In this document: positions 11,012-22,905 of the stretch, one piece after another | Layout of the letters: each line of letters begins with the position of its first letter | How positions within the stretch are numbered: position 1 is the stretch's first letter | Assembly (NCBI GenBank): GCA_963801715.1 | Contig: CAWDGB010000014.1 | Coordinates: 434,001-498,000, forward strand | Source of the DNA: CAVVJA01 sp963801715 | GTDB lineage: Bacteria > Actinomycetota > Actinomycetes > Mycobacteriales > Jatrophihabitantaceae | Reading direction: 5' to 3' | Length of the DNA stretch: 64,000 bases | Made by a program: the position numbers and the translations under genes | The notes under the pieces: generated by a model | What the model was told of the DNA's origin: nothing | The model's database searches: none | The model's input: only the letters and a program-made list of their open reading frames with translations

Positions 11012-12031
11012 TTACGACGCCGTCGCCAGGTCGAAGCCGGTGAGATGACGGACCTTGTCCGCCCGATGCTCGCCCTCGATCGTGCGAACCGTGCCGCTCA
11101 GCGATCGCATTACGATCGAGTGCGTTTGCGCACCGGTGGTCCGGTACCGCACACCCCGCAGCAGTTCACCGTCAGTAATGCCGGTCGCCACGAAGAAAAC
11201 GTTGTTGCTACGCACCAGATCATCGATGCCCAGCACGGCGTCGAGATCATGTCCCGCGTTGATCGCCCGGCGGCGCTCGGTCTCGTCGCGTGGCCACAAT
11301 CGGGCTTGGATCGTTCCCCCGAGACACTTCATCGCGCAGGCGGTGATGATGCCCTCCGGTGTGCCGCCGACGCCGAGCAGCAGATCGACGCCGGTGCCCT
11401 CTCGGGCAGTCATGATCGCGCCAGCCACGTCGCCGTCTGACAGGAACCGGATGCGGGCTCCGGTTTCCCGTACCGCGGCGACAAGCTCCTCGTGGCGTGG
11501 CCGGTCGAGGATGACGACGGTGACGCCCTCTGGGCGCTCACCCTTGGCCTTGGCCACCCGTCGAACGTTTTCAGCCGGCGGCGCAGTGATGTCGACAACG
11601 TCGGCGGCACCGGGGCCGGTCACGACCTTGTCCATGTAGAACACGGCCGACGGGTCGTACATCGTGTGCCGTTCTGCGACAGCGAGAACGGATATCGCGT
11701 TGCTCATGCCTTTGGCGGTGAGAGTCGTTCCGTCGACGGGATCGACCGCGACGTCGACCGATGGACCCGAACCGGAGCCGACCTCCTCGCCGTTGTACAG
11801 CATCGGCGCTTCGTCCTTCTCCCCCTCGCCGATCACCACGACGCCAGCCATCGAGACCGTGGAAATGACCTGGCGCATGGCATCTACCGCTGCTCCGTCG
11901 GCGCCATTCTTGTCCCCGCGGCCGACCCAGAAACCCGCCGCGATGGCGGCGGCTTCGGTGACCCGAACCAGCTCCATGGCCAGGTCGCGGTCGGGCGCCG
12001 GATAGACGTTGGGCGACGGCTGCAGGGTCAT
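11012..12031 (-). CDS. glpX: Fructose-1,6-bisphosphatase class II
   Basis: A 339-residue GlpX-type phosphatase that hydrolyses fructose-1,6-bisphosphate in gluconeogenesis. Metal- and substrate-binding motifs are visible: GEGEKDEAPMLYNGE near residue 85, DPVDGTTLTAKG and GVGGTPEGIITACA. Class II FBPase is the main gluconeogenic FBPase in actinobacteria. ATG 12031 is preceded by GAGGAGG; the longer 12067 start lacks this. Its proximity to malate synthase and malic enzyme groups functions needed for growth on C2/C4 or fatty-acid-derived carbon. Confidence 0.95.
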   Translation of the reverse strand: MTLQPSPNVYPAPDRDLAMELVRVTEAAAIAAGFWVGRGDKNGADGAAVDAMRQVISTVSMAGVVVIGEGEKDEAPMLYNGEEVGSGSGPSVDVAVDPVDGTTLTAKGMSNAISVLAVAERHTMYDPSAVFYMDKVVTGPGAADVVDITAPPAENVRRVAKAKGERPEGVTVVILDRPRHEELVAAVRETGARIRFLSDGDVAGAIMTAREGTGVDLLLGVGGTPEGIITACAMKCLGGTIQARLWPRDETERRRAINAGHDLDAVLGIDDLVRSNNVFFVATGITDGELLRGVRYRTTGAQTHSIVMRSLSGTVRTIEGEHRADKVRHLTGFDLATAS

Positions 12032-12115
12032 GGAGCCTCCTCGAACGAAAGCTGGCGTCGCCATCACCTTCCTGTACCAGCTCGGTCGAGGGCAAGATCC
12101 CTCACTGACCCGCGG

Positions 12116-12140
12116 GCCTGGTGCGGCCGGCGCACCAGCC
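12116..12140 (-). terminator. Hairpin directly after the malate synthase stop codon
   Basis: CTGGTGC (12118-12124) pairs with GCACCAG (12132-12138), extended imperfectly on the outside. It begins right after the aceB stop (12141-12143) on the minus strand. A GC-rich hairpin without a U-tract, typical of actinobacterial terminators. Confidence 0.5.
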
Positions 12141-13769
<1,629 letters not shown>

Positions 13770-13811
13770 GCGGGTCAGTCCCTTCCAGCGGGGGTACGAC
13801 CATGCTCTGTA

Positions 13812-15224
13812 CTAATCGATCGCCGATCGGCTCGGCGACGCGGGGTGACCCGCGACTTCCCGGATGGCCGCCGCGACCGCGGGAGCAACGGAGGCGTCGA
13901 ACACGCTCGGCACGATGTAGCTGGGATTGAGCTGATCCCCCGCGACGACGTCGGCGATTGCTTCAGCGGCGGCGATGAGCATGGCGTCCGTGATTTCGCG
14001 CGCGCCGACGTCAAGAAGCCCGCGGAACACGCCGGGAAATGCCAGCACGTTATTGATCTGGTTCGGGAAATCGCTGCGGCCGGTGGCCACGATTGCCGCA
14101 TGCTCGCGGGCGGCCACCGGGTCAACTTCGGGCACTGGATTGGCCAGGGCGAAGACGATGGCATCCGGCGCCATCGTCGCGATGTCCTCGCCGTCGAGCA
14201 GGTTCGGGGCTGACACGCCGATGAACACGTCGGCACCCGCGATCACGTCCTTCAGTGACCCGGATAGTCCCTCGGGGTTCGTGTGCTCAGCCACCCAGCC
14301 CCACATTGGCTCGACGAATGTGTCCGCACGATTCAGCACCCCTTGGCGGTCGCTGGCGACAATCTGCTTGGCCCCTTGCGTGAGAAGTAGCCGGATGATC
14401 GCCGAGCCGGCTGCACCGACGCCAGACAGGACGATGCGGACGTCTGGCAACGATTTGCCCACGACCCGCAGGGCGTTTCGCAAAGCGGCGAGCACCACGA
14501 CAGCCGTGCCGTGCTGATCGTCATGGAAAACGGGAATGTCGAGGATTTCCCGCAGTCGTGACTCGATCTCGAAGCAGCGTGGCGCGGCGATGTCCTCGAG
14601 ATTGATGCCGCCGTACGCCGGGGCGAGGTAGCGGACCGTGTCGATGATTGCCTGGGTGTCCTGGGTGTCGAGGCAGACCGGCCACGCATCGACGTCGGCG
14701 AACCGTTTGAACAGTGCGGCCTTGCCCTCCATGACGGGCATAGCGGCTGCCGGCCCGATGTTGCCGAGCCCGAGAACGGCCGAACCGTCGCTGACGACCG
14801 CGACCGTGTTGCGCTTGATCGTCAGCCGACGGGCGTCCTCGGGATGCTCGGCGATCGCCAGGCAGACTCGCGCCACTCCGGGTGTGTACGCACGGGAGAG
14901 ATCGTCACGAGTGCGCAGGGACACCTTCGGTTCGACCCGGATCTTGCCGCCTAGATGCATCAGGAAGGTGCGGTCACTGACCTTGCGCACCTCGAATCCC
15001 GGCAACCTGCCCAACGCGACGGTGATGACCTTCGCGTGCTCGTCGTCAGTTGTGTTGCAGGTGACGTCGATTACGAGCCGGTCGTGGTGCGACTCCACCA
15101 CGTCCAGAGCGGTCAGGGCCCCTCCGGCGGCCGCGATGGCGGCAGTCAGCTGCCCGGTGGCTTGCGCCCCGGAGGGACTCACCACGCGCACCGTGATCGA
15201 GTTGCCCGGACTGGGTGTCGCCAT
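13812..15224 (-). CDS. NAD(P)-dependent malic enzyme with N-terminal ACT domain
   Basis: A 470-residue protein. Residues about 10-85 form an ACT-like regulatory domain (SITVRVVSPSGAQATGQLTAAIAAAGG). The rest is malic enzyme: YTPGVARVC, the metal-site region FHDDQHGTAVVVLAALRNAL and the Rossmann loop SGVGAAGSAIIRLL. It converts malate to pyruvate and CO2. The ACT domain suggests small-molecule allostery (inference). A GAGGAGAAG site precedes ATG 15224. Pairing with malate synthase A points to C2/C4 metabolism feeding pyruvate and reducing power. Cofactor preference is not readable with confidence. Confidence 0.92.
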   Translation of the reverse strand: MATPSPGNSITVRVVSPSGAQATGQLTAAIAAAGGALTALDVVESHHDRLVIDVTCNTTDDEHAKVITVALGRLPGFEVRKVSDRTFLMHLGGKIRVEPKVSLRTRDDLSRAYTPGVARVCLAIAEHPEDARRLTIKRNTVAVVSDGSAVLGLGNIGPAAAMPVMEGKAALFKRFADVDAWPVCLDTQDTQAIIDTVRYLAPAYGGINLEDIAAPRCFEIESRLREILDIPVFHDDQHGTAVVVLAALRNALRVVGKSLPDVRIVLSGVGAAGSAIIRLLLTQGAKQIVASDRQGVLNRADTFVEPMWGWVAEHTNPEGLSGSLKDVIAGADVFIGVSAPNLLDGEDIATMAPDAIVFALANPVPEVDPVAAREHAAIVATGRSDFPNQINNVLAFPGVFRGLLDVGAREITDAMLIAAAEAIADVVAGDQLNPSYIVPSVFDASVAPAVAAAIREVAGHPASPSRSAID

Positions 15225-15353
15225 CTCGCTTCTCCTCTATTCCACGATGCGGATCATAGGCTCCTCACCCAGTAAGGCGGGCTCGGAGAGGCACCAGCCC
15301 TAGTCTGGGGACCGCCCGCGAGACTGAGCGCATCGGAGCCCAAGGAGGAACAG

Positions 15354-15773
15354 GTGGATTGGAAGCTCGAAGTGGTTGTGGTGCCGGTGTCGGATGTCGA
15401 TCGCGCCAAGCAGTTCTACAGCGAGCAGGTCGGGTTCCACGTCGATGTCGACCACCAGACGACCCCCATGATGCGGGTCGTGCAGCTCACGCCACCGGGC
15501 TCCGCGTGCTCGATCACTATCGGCAACGCCTTGGTGGACTCCCCGCCGGGATCACTGAAGGGACTGCAACTGGTCGTGCCGGACATCGAGGCCGCCCACC
15601 TGGAACTGGTCGCGCGGGGAGTGCCGGTGAGCCCGGTCCAACACCTCGACGGCGAACGCTGGATCGAGGGACGGGGCGGCCCGTGGAATTCCTTCGTCTT
15701 CTTCCAAGATCCTGACGGAAACAGCTGGACGGTACAGGAACGGGCATCAGGGACGGGTGGACCGCTGGGGTAG
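15354..15773 (+). CDS. VOC family protein
   Basis: A 139-residue VOC domain protein (LEVVVVPVSDVDRAKQFYSE ... FFQDPDGNSWTVQE). GTG 15354 follows AAGGAGG at 15342-15348. Divergent from the malic enzyme gene over 130 bp. Glyoxalase-fold proteins of this subgroup are common in actinobacteria and have no assigned substrate. Confidence 0.85.
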   Translation: MDWKLEVVVVPVSDVDRAKQFYSEQVGFHVDVDHQTTPMMRVVQLTPPGSACSITIGNALVDSPPGSLKGLQLVVPDIEAAHLELVARGVPVSPVQHLDGERWIEGRGGPWNSFVFFQDPDGNSWTVQERASGTGGPLG

Positions 15774-15802
15774 GCTCGCGACCGCGCGTGTTGCCGGCTC
15801 GC

Positions 15803-16441
<639 letters not shown>

Positions 16442-16478
16442 GGTTGTAGCGTCGCAGATTGGTGACGGCCCGGCGACG

Positions 16479-18516
16479 TCAGGTCCGCCGAATCCGCGCG
16501 GCCACCAGGCCCGTACCGCCGCGTGCGGCGGCATCGTCTGAGTCGAGATCCACGGCGGATGCAGCGAATTGAGCCTTGTAGAGCCGGAAGTAGGCGCCCT
16601 CAGCGGCGAGCAGCTGCTCATGCTTGCCCTGCTCGACGATCTCGCCATGCTCCATGACGAGGATCAGGTCGGCGTCTCGGATTGTTGACAGGCGATGTGC
16701 GATGACGAAGCTGGTTCGGTCGGACCGAAGGGCCGCCATGGCGTGTTGCACGAGCAACTCGGTCCGCGTGTCTACCGACGAGGTCGCCTCGTCGAGAATC
16801 AGCAGAGACGGCTCGGCGAGGAACGCGCGGGCGATCGTGAGCAGCTGCTTTTCACCGGCACTGACGTTGCTTGCCTCCTCGTCGATGACCGTGTGGTAGC
16901 CGTCGGGAAGGCTGCGCACGAAGCGGTCCACGTATGTGGCCTCAGCCGCGCGGCGAATCTGCTCGTCAGACGCATCGGGACGTCCGTAGGCGATGTTGTC
17001 ACGGATCGAACCGTGGAACAGCCAGGTGTCCTGAAGCACCATGCCGATCTTCGACCGCAGTTCGGCACGAGGTAGCTGGGCGATATCGGTGCCGTCGAGC
17101 GTGATCCGGCCGCTGGATAGCTCATAGAACCGCATGATCAGGTTGACCAGCGTGGTCTTGCCAGCACCGGTCGGCCCCACGATGGCCACCGTCTGGCCGG
17201 GCGCGGCGACGAGTGACAGGTCCTGGATGAGGGGCGTCTCCGGGTCGTAGCGGAACGACACATGCTCGAATTCCACCCTCCCCTTGGTCGCGGGCGATCG
17301 ACGGAATGGCTCGGGGTCAGGCGACTGCTCGGGCTCGTCGAGCAGCTCGAAGACACGTTCGGCAGAGGCCACGCCGGACTGCAGGAGGTTGGCCATGGAC
17401 GCCACCTGGGTCAATGGCTGGGTGAACTGGCGCGAGTACTGGATGAACGCCTGTACGTCGCCGAGGCTCATCGTGCCGGATGCGACCCGGAGACCCCCGA
17501 TAACGGCGATCGACACATAGCTGAGGTTCCCGATGAACATCATCGCCGGCATGATGATGCCGGACACGAACTGAGCGCCGAACGATGCGCCGTAGAGCTC
17601 CTCGTTCTTCTCGCCGAAGGTACGTTCGACGTCACGCTGGCGCCCGAACACCTTGACGATCGAGTGGCCGGTGTACACCTCTTCGATCTGGGCGTTGAGC
17701 TCGCCCATGTTTCGCCACTGGGCGAGGAACTTCGGCTGGGATCGCTTGCCGATCACCCGGGTGATGACCAGCGAAAAGGGAACCGCCACAAGCGCGACGA
17801 GAGCGAGCAGCGGCGAGATGACGACCATCACCGTCAGGACGCCGATCACGGTGAGCAAGGACGTGAGCAGCTGGCTCATCGTCTGCTGGAGGCTCCCGGC
17901 CCAGATTGTCGATGTCGTTGGTCACCCGGCTCAAGATCTCGCCGCGGGGCTGCTTGTCGAAATACGACAGAGGCAACCGATTGAGCTTGGCTTCGACGTC
18001 GGACCGTAGTCGGTAGACGGTGCGCTGGACGACACCGGCGACGAGATACCCCTGCGCCCACATAAAGATCGACGCTGTCACATACAGCAACAAGACGAGG
18101 ACAAGAATCCGTCCGAGGGCAGCGAAGTCGACGCCCGACCCAGGCACGACATCGGTGCCGCTCAGCAGGTCGGCGAACCTACTGTCGCCTCGCGCCCGGG
18201 CGTCGGCGATTGCCTGAGCCTTGGAGATGCCGGCCGGCAACCGTTGTCCGACGACACCGGCGAAGATCAGGTCCGTGGCGTGCCCGAGGATCTTCGGGCC
18301 GATCACACTGAGCGCGACACTGATCACACCCAGCGCAACGAGCAGCACGACCATGCTCCGCTCAGGTGCCAACCGACGGAGCAGCCGGCGGGACGACGTG
18401 CCGAAGTCGAGAGACTTCTCCCCCGGCTGGCCGAGCGGTTGCCCGAATGGGCCTCGACCCGATCCGGGCCCGCGACCGGCAGGCCGAGGTGGCGCAGCTG
18501 TCGACAACCTGGTCAC
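16479..18516 (-). pseudogene. ABC exporter half-transporter, subunit 1 (TMD-NBD), frameshifted once
   Basis: The 5' part (18516 to about 17900) and the 3' part lie in frames differing by one base. Removing one C from the CCC at 17895-17897 gives a continuous 678-residue protein, reading through NDIDNLGRSLQQTMSQLL. Domains: six-helix exporter TMD (about 55-400), NBD (about 430-650) with Walker A GPTGAGKTTL, Walker B LLILDEATSSVD (catalytic Glu present) and a degenerate signature VSAGEKQ instead of LSGGQ. It partners subunit 2, whose stop overlaps this GTG start (GTGA). The pair resembles the mycobacterial Rv1272c/Rv1273c heterodimeric exporters. Export substrate unknown. Probably intact in the organism. 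Confidence 0.8.
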
Positions 18517-20246
18517 GCCGGCACCCCGGCGGCCATCTGCGACGCGACAATTTCCGCGTAGGTCGGGCAGTTCTCTACCAGCTCGACGTGAGTACCCAGT
18601 CCGATGATGGCGCCGCCGTCGAGCACGATGATCTGATCGGCATTCATGATCGTCGATACGCGTTGGGCCACGATGATCACAGTGGCGGCGCGGATGTGCG
18701 GCGCGAGTGCGGCGCGCAACCGAGCGTCGGTCGACAAGTCAAGCGCGGAGAATGCGTCGTCGAACAAGTAGATATCGGGTCGGCGGACGATGGCGCGGGC
18801 GATGGCTAGCCGCTGGCGTTGACCGCCTGAGACATTAGTACCGCCCTGCGCGATGGGTGCGTCCAGCCCACCGGGCATGGCCGCTACGAAGTCACTCGCC
18901 TGAGCGATCGTGAGCGCTCGCCACAGTTGCTCGTCGGTCGCATCCGGATCGCCATAGCGCAGATTGGACGCGACCGTTCCGGTGAACAGGTACGGCCGCT
19001 GTGGCACGTAGCCGATCCGGCCCCACAATGCTTCAGGATCCTGGTCCCGGACGTCGATTCCTCCGACTCGAACTGCCCCGGCCGTGACGTCGAACAGGCG
19101 TGGGATGAGCGAGATCAGTGTTGTCTTGCCTGAACCGGTGCTGCCGATGATGGCAGTCGTCTCGCCCGGCCGGGCCCGGAAGCTGAGGTCCGAAACTACC
19201 GCGGCTTCGGCACCTGGATAGCGGTACTCGACGCCAGTCATCGTGACACCCGCTTCGGGCAGACCGACCGACACCGGACTTGTCGGCAGGTGGACGGATG
19301 TCTCGGTGTCGAGCACTTCGACGATGCGCTCGGCGGACACCGTTGCCCTGGGCAACATCACTGCCATGAAGGTCGCCAGCATGACCGACAGCAGGATCTG
19401 CACGAGATAGCTGAGGAACGCGATCAGGGAGCCGATCTGGATCTGGCCGGCGTCAACGCGGTGCGCGCCGAACCACAGGACCGCCACGCTCGAGGTGTTG
19501 AACACGAGCATCACGGTCGGGAACATCAGCGCCATCAACCGGCCGGCCCGCACCGCCGAGTCGGTCAGCTCCGCGTTTCCGCTGGCGAAGCGGTGGGCCT
19601 CGAACGGCTCTCGGACGAATGCCCGAACGACGCGGATGCCGGCGATCTGCTCGCGCAGTACCCGGTTGAGTCCGTCAACCTTCACCTGCATGATCCGGAA
19701 CAGCGGCACCATCTTGCGGATGATGAGTCCCACGGCTGTCAGCAAGACGGGGATGCTGACCACGAGGAGCCAGGCCAGCCCCAGGTCCTGCCGTAGCGCC
19801 AGGATGATGCCGCCCACGCACATGATCGGCGCGACCACCAGGAGCGTGCAGCCGGTCAGGACGACTAGCTGGACCTGTTGTATGTCGTTGGTGGTCCGGG
19901 TAATGAGCGACGGCGCCCCGAAGATCGCCACCTCACGTGCGGAAAATGTGCCGACCCGGGCGAAGAGGCCCGCGCGCACATCGCGTCCGAATCCCATCGC
20001 TGCCCGGGCGCCGAAGTAGACCGCGGCGATCGAGCAGACGATTTGAACCAGCGTGACGAGCAGCATGATCCCGCCGGTGGAAATGATGTATCCGGTGTCC
20101 CCGAGCGCCACGCCGCGGTCGATGATCTCCGCGTTCAAGGTCGGCAGGTACAGCGAGGCGAGGGTGCTGAAGAACTGCAGCACCACCACCGCCATCAACT
20201 CCCGGCGATAAGGCTGCAGATATGCTCGAAGCAGGCGAATCAACAT
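18513..20246 (-). CDS. ABC exporter half-transporter, subunit 2 (TMD-NBD)
   Basis: A 577-residue TMD-NBD protein: TMD about 15-310, NBD about 340-560 with Walker A GSTGSGKTTL, canonical signature VSGGQRQR and Walker B YLFDDAFSALD, where the catalytic Glu is replaced by Asp. Its partner has the Glu but a degenerate signature. A heterodimer would therefore have one competent and one degenerate ATP site, as in TM287/288-type exporters. It is the promoter-proximal gene of the pair, and its stop overlaps the start of subunit 1 by 4 nt. ATG 20246. Confidence 0.92.
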   Translation of the reverse strand: MLIRLLRAYLQPYRRELMAVVVLQFFSTLASLYLPTLNAEIIDRGVALGDTGYIISTGGIMLLVTLVQIVCSIAAVYFGARAAMGFGRDVRAGLFARVGTFSAREVAIFGAPSLITRTTNDIQQVQLVVLTGCTLLVVAPIMCVGGIILALRQDLGLAWLLVVSIPVLLTAVGLIIRKMVPLFRIMQVKVDGLNRVLREQIAGIRVVRAFVREPFEAHRFASGNAELTDSAVRAGRLMALMFPTVMLVFNTSSVAVLWFGAHRVDAGQIQIGSLIAFLSYLVQILLSVMLATFMAVMLPRATVSAERIVEVLDTETSVHLPTSPVSVGLPEAGVTMTGVEYRYPGAEAAVVSDLSFRARPGETTAIIGSTGSGKTTLISLIPRLFDVTAGAVRVGGIDVRDQDPEALWGRIGYVPQRPYLFTGTVASNLRYGDPDATDEQLWRALTIAQASDFVAAMPGGLDAPIAQGGTNVSGGQRQRLAIARAIVRRPDIYLFDDAFSALDLSTDARLRAALAPHIRAATVIIVAQRVSTIMNADQIIVLDGGAIIGLGTHVELVENCPTYAEIVASQMAAGVPA

Positions 20247-20369
20247 CTCATAACGACGCTAACCGAGCGCGAGGTTGCCTGCCCACGACTTTTGTCACCC
20301 GCGGCCACGCAGACCCGACAGCTTGCGGGCCGCGCCGCCTAGAACGTCCGCAGCATCCCGCTTCGGTCA

Positions 20370-21812
20370 CTACCAGCTGTCGTCCAGCGGACGGCCTTCT
20401 GCGTATCCCGCGGCGCTCTGTACGCCGACGACAGCGCGGCGAGCGAACTCGCCGAGGTCGGCCGCCCCGGTATAGGTGCAGGCCGACCGCACGCCGGCGA
20501 CGATCTCGTCGATCAGGTCCTCGACCCCGGGCCGCAGCGGATCGAGGTACATCCGGCCAGTGGAGATCCCTTCTTCGAACAGCGCCTTGCGGGCTCGCTC
20601 GAACACGTCCTCGCCGGACGTCCGGTTGGCTACCGCACGCGCGGAGGCCATCCCGAAGCTTTCCTTGTACAGGCGACCGTCTGGAGCGATGTGCAGATCA
20701 CCGGGCGACTCGAAGGTACCGGCGAACCATGACCCGATCATGACCGCGGAGGCGCCGGCGGCCAAGGCCAGCGCGACGTCACGCGGATGGCGCACCCCTC
20801 CGTCCGCCCACACGTGCCGGTCGAGGTCGTGCGCCGCCTCGGCGCACTCCAGAACCGCCGAAAACTGTGGACGACCGACACCCGTCATCATGCGGGTGGT
20901 ACACATCGCACCGGGACCGACGCCGACCTTGACGATGTCCGCCCCGGCCGCGATGAGATCGCGCACTCCCTCGGCCGATACGACATTGCCCGCAACGATC
21001 GGGACAGTTGGCGTGAGCGCGCGTACCGCGCTGAGCGCGTCGATCATGCGCTGCTGGTGGCCGTGCGCGGTGTCTACGACCAGCAGATCGACGCCGGCGT
21101 CGAGTAGCTGGCTGGCCTTACCGGCGACATCGCCATTGACACCGATCGCCGCCGCAACCCGCAGCCGGCCGGACGCGTCGATCGCTGGTTCATAGAGGGT
21201 CGCCCGCAGGGCGGCCGTCCGGGTCAGGATGCCCACGAGGCGGCCCGTCGTGTCGACGACCGCCGCCAGTCGGCGGTGCTCAAGGTCGAGCATCTCGAAG
21301 GCCTTGCGGGGATCCACCGCGTCAGGCACCGTCACGACGGGCGTCGACATCACCCGGTGCAGCTGCGCGAATCGGTCGGCGCCCAGGCAGTCTGCCTCCG
21401 TCACCACGCCGACCGGGCGTCCGTCGTCGATCACGATGATGGCGCCGTGGGCCCGCTTGGGCAACAACGCGAGTGCGTCTCCAACCGGATTGGTCGGCAT
21501 AAGCGTCAACGCCGTATCGAAGACGAGGTGCCGGGATTTCACCCACGCCACGACATCACGCACGACATCGACCGGGATGTCCTGAGGCAGTACCGCGAGC
21601 CCACCCCGGCGGGCAACCGTCTCGGCCATCCGGCGCCCGGCCACCGCCGTCATGTTCGCGACGACGATCGGGATTGTCGTGCCACTACCGTCGACCGTCG
21701 ACAGGTCCACGTCGAAGCGGGAGCTCACGTCCGAGCGCGCCGGCACCATGAACACGTCGTCGTAGGTCAGGTCATACGGGGGCGGGGGCCCGAGAAAGCG
21801 CACGGGCCCCAT
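20370..21812 (-). CDS. guaB1: GuaB1 family IMP dehydrogenase-related protein (GMP reductase type)
   Basis: About 480 residues: TIM-barrel start FLGPPPPYDLTYDDVFMVPARS, two CBS repeats inserted at about residues 95-205, then catalytic loop GVGPGAMCTTRMMTGVGRPQ with the active Cys and VWADGGVRHPRDVALALAAG. The closest recalled family is mycobacterial GuaB1, reported to act as a GMP reductase (GMP to IMP) regulated through CBS domains. This follows from family knowledge, not from the sequence alone. ATG 21812 was chosen, with ATG 21815 or GTG 21803 possible; the 670-codon frame continuing upstream is antisense to the HAD gene. Divergent from the HAD gene, 33 bp apart. Confidence 0.88.
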   Translation of the reverse strand: MGPVRFLGPPPPYDLTYDDVFMVPARSDVSSRFDVDLSTVDGSGTTIPIVVANMTAVAGRRMAETVARRGGLAVLPQDIPVDVVRDVVAWVKSRHLVFDTALTLMPTNPVGDALALLPKRAHGAIIVIDDGRPVGVVTEADCLGADRFAQLHRVMSTPVVTVPDAVDPRKAFEMLDLEHRRLAAVVDTTGRLVGILTRTAALRATLYEPAIDASGRLRVAAAIGVNGDVAGKASQLLDAGVDLLVVDTAHGHQQRMIDALSAVRALTPTVPIVAGNVVSAEGVRDLIAAGADIVKVGVGPGAMCTTRMMTGVGRPQFSAVLECAEAAHDLDRHVWADGGVRHPRDVALALAAGASAVMIGSWFAGTFESPGDLHIAPDGRLYKESFGMASARAVANRTSGEDVFERARKALFEEGISTGRMYLDPLRPGVEDLIDEIVAGVRSACTYTGAADLGEFARRAVVGVQSAAGYAEGRPLDDSW

Positions 21813-21845
21813 CATCCCACCCGCCCGGCACGTAGGCTCTCGACC

Positions 21846-22316
21846 GTGACGGTGGCCGTCTTCGACATCGACGGCGTCGTCGCCGACGTTCGGCACCGGC
21901 TGCACCATATCGAGGGCCGGCGAAAGGACTGGGTGCGATTTCACGAGTCGGCAGTAGCTGATCCGGCTCTCGTCGAAGGCATCACGCTGGTCAATGACCT
22001 GGGCGCGCAGCACGAGGTTGCTTGGCTGTCCGGACGTCCGGAATGGCTGCGGCCGGTGACCCGGGACTGGCTCGCGAAATACGGCCTGCCGCACGCCGAG
22101 ATTCATCTGCGGGGCAACGGCGACCGGCGGCCCGCGCGGTTGTTCAAGCTCGGTGTCTTGCGCGGGCTCACCGCTCGCTCGATCGCGGCGTTCGTCGACG
22201 ATGACACCGAGGTTGTGCAGGCCGCGATCGCTGCCGGCTACCCCGCCATCCTGGCCGATTGGGTACCCCGCGCGCCGAGCCTGCGTGAGGCGCAAGATTG
22301 GCTGGGACGCGCGTAA
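21846..22316 (+). CDS. Small HAD-superfamily hydrolase (polynucleotide kinase-3'-phosphatase-like)
   Basis: A 156-residue HAD core without a cap domain: motif I VFDIDGVVADV, motif II LSGRPEW, a conserved Lys region (ARLFKLGVLRGL) and motif III AAFVDDDTEV. Such small HADs dephosphorylate nucleotides or polynucleotide ends; the substrate is unassigned. GTG 21846 sits 30-odd bp from the divergent guaB1 start with no ribosome binding site, so a leaderless transcript is likely. Confidence 0.85.
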   Translation: MTVAVFDIDGVVADVRHRLHHIEGRRKDWVRFHESAVADPALVEGITLVNDLGAQHEVAWLSGRPEWLRPVTRDWLAKYGLPHAEIHLRGNGDRRPARLFKLGVLRGLTARSIAAFVDDDTEVVQAAIAAGYPAILADWVPRAPSLREAQDWLGRA

Positions 22317-22542
22317 TGGTCCGAGCTGGATCCATCGGGATCTTGGACTCGGTGCCTGCCGGCCACGGAAGTTCAAGATCATCGCGCGAAATCCGCTGCG
22401 GAAACATCGGGTCGGTACTCACTTTCCGCTCAGGGTATGTGGTGGTCGACAACAATTTGATGACGGTGCCGAGCGATTTGCGTATTACACACCTAAATTT
22501 ATATGTTTGAGATGCTGGACTTCTGCGCAACACGGAGCACAC

Positions 22543-22572
22543 TTGACGTTGCAAGAACAACCTGCAAACGAT
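22543..22572 (+). promoter_or_regulatory. Candidate promoter for the DUF5999 gene
   Basis: TTGACG (22543-22548) and AACGAT (22567-22572) are separated by 18 bp, and the ATG follows 18 bp after the -10. The spacer contains a TTGCA...TGCAA inverted repeat (arms at 22549-22553 and 22562-22566), a possible operator. The preceding 22430-22530 stretch is unusually AT-rich for this window. Confidence 0.45.
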
Positions 22573-22590
22573 TACGGGGAACCACCGAAG

Positions 22591-22905
22591 ATGATCACTG
22601 CACCACCCGCCCCAGCGCCGCACGTGTGCACGCACACTCCGCCGTGCCCATCTGCCGCGCAGCTCGACCGCGACGCCGCACACGTGATCGTCGCGCACCC
22701 CGAGCAAGGGTGGAGCCTCCTATGCAACGGGGTCGTGCTGTTCGAGGACACCGGAGAGCTCCTGCCCGACGGTCGTAGCATCGCGGCACGTCGTGCAGGA
22801 ATTGCTGGCCGCGGCAGCGCACCGCAAGTCCTGATCCCTACCGGCTCGCCCGCCCCGCGACGTGGCTGGGCGGGCGATGGTATGTCACCCGCCGGTCAGG
22901 CGTAG
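22591..22905 (+). CDS. DUF5999 family protein
   Basis: A 104-residue protein whose centre (about 10-72) matches the DUF5999 pattern I recall from Streptomyces: CTHTPPCPSA..., then a run with HPEQGWSLLCNGVVLFEDTG and ELLPDGR. A Cys/His-containing N-terminal segment is visible, plus an extra Gly/Pro/Arg-rich C-terminal tail. Function unknown. ATG 22591 is preceded by a weak purine-rich site and by the promoter candidate above. The gene is convergent with gcvP and its 3' end overlaps the gcvP stop by about 10 bp. Confidence 0.7.
   Translation: MITAPPAPAPHVCTHTPPCPSAAQLDRDAAHVIVAHPEQGWSLLCNGVVLFEDTGELLPDGRSIAARRAGIAGRGSAPQVLIPTGSPAPRRGWAGDGMSPAGQA

Noticed and set aside
20370..22382. N-terminal extension of GuaB1 to 670 residues
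   Set aside because: The extra 190 residues are antisense to the HAD gene at 21846-22316 and lack any domain.
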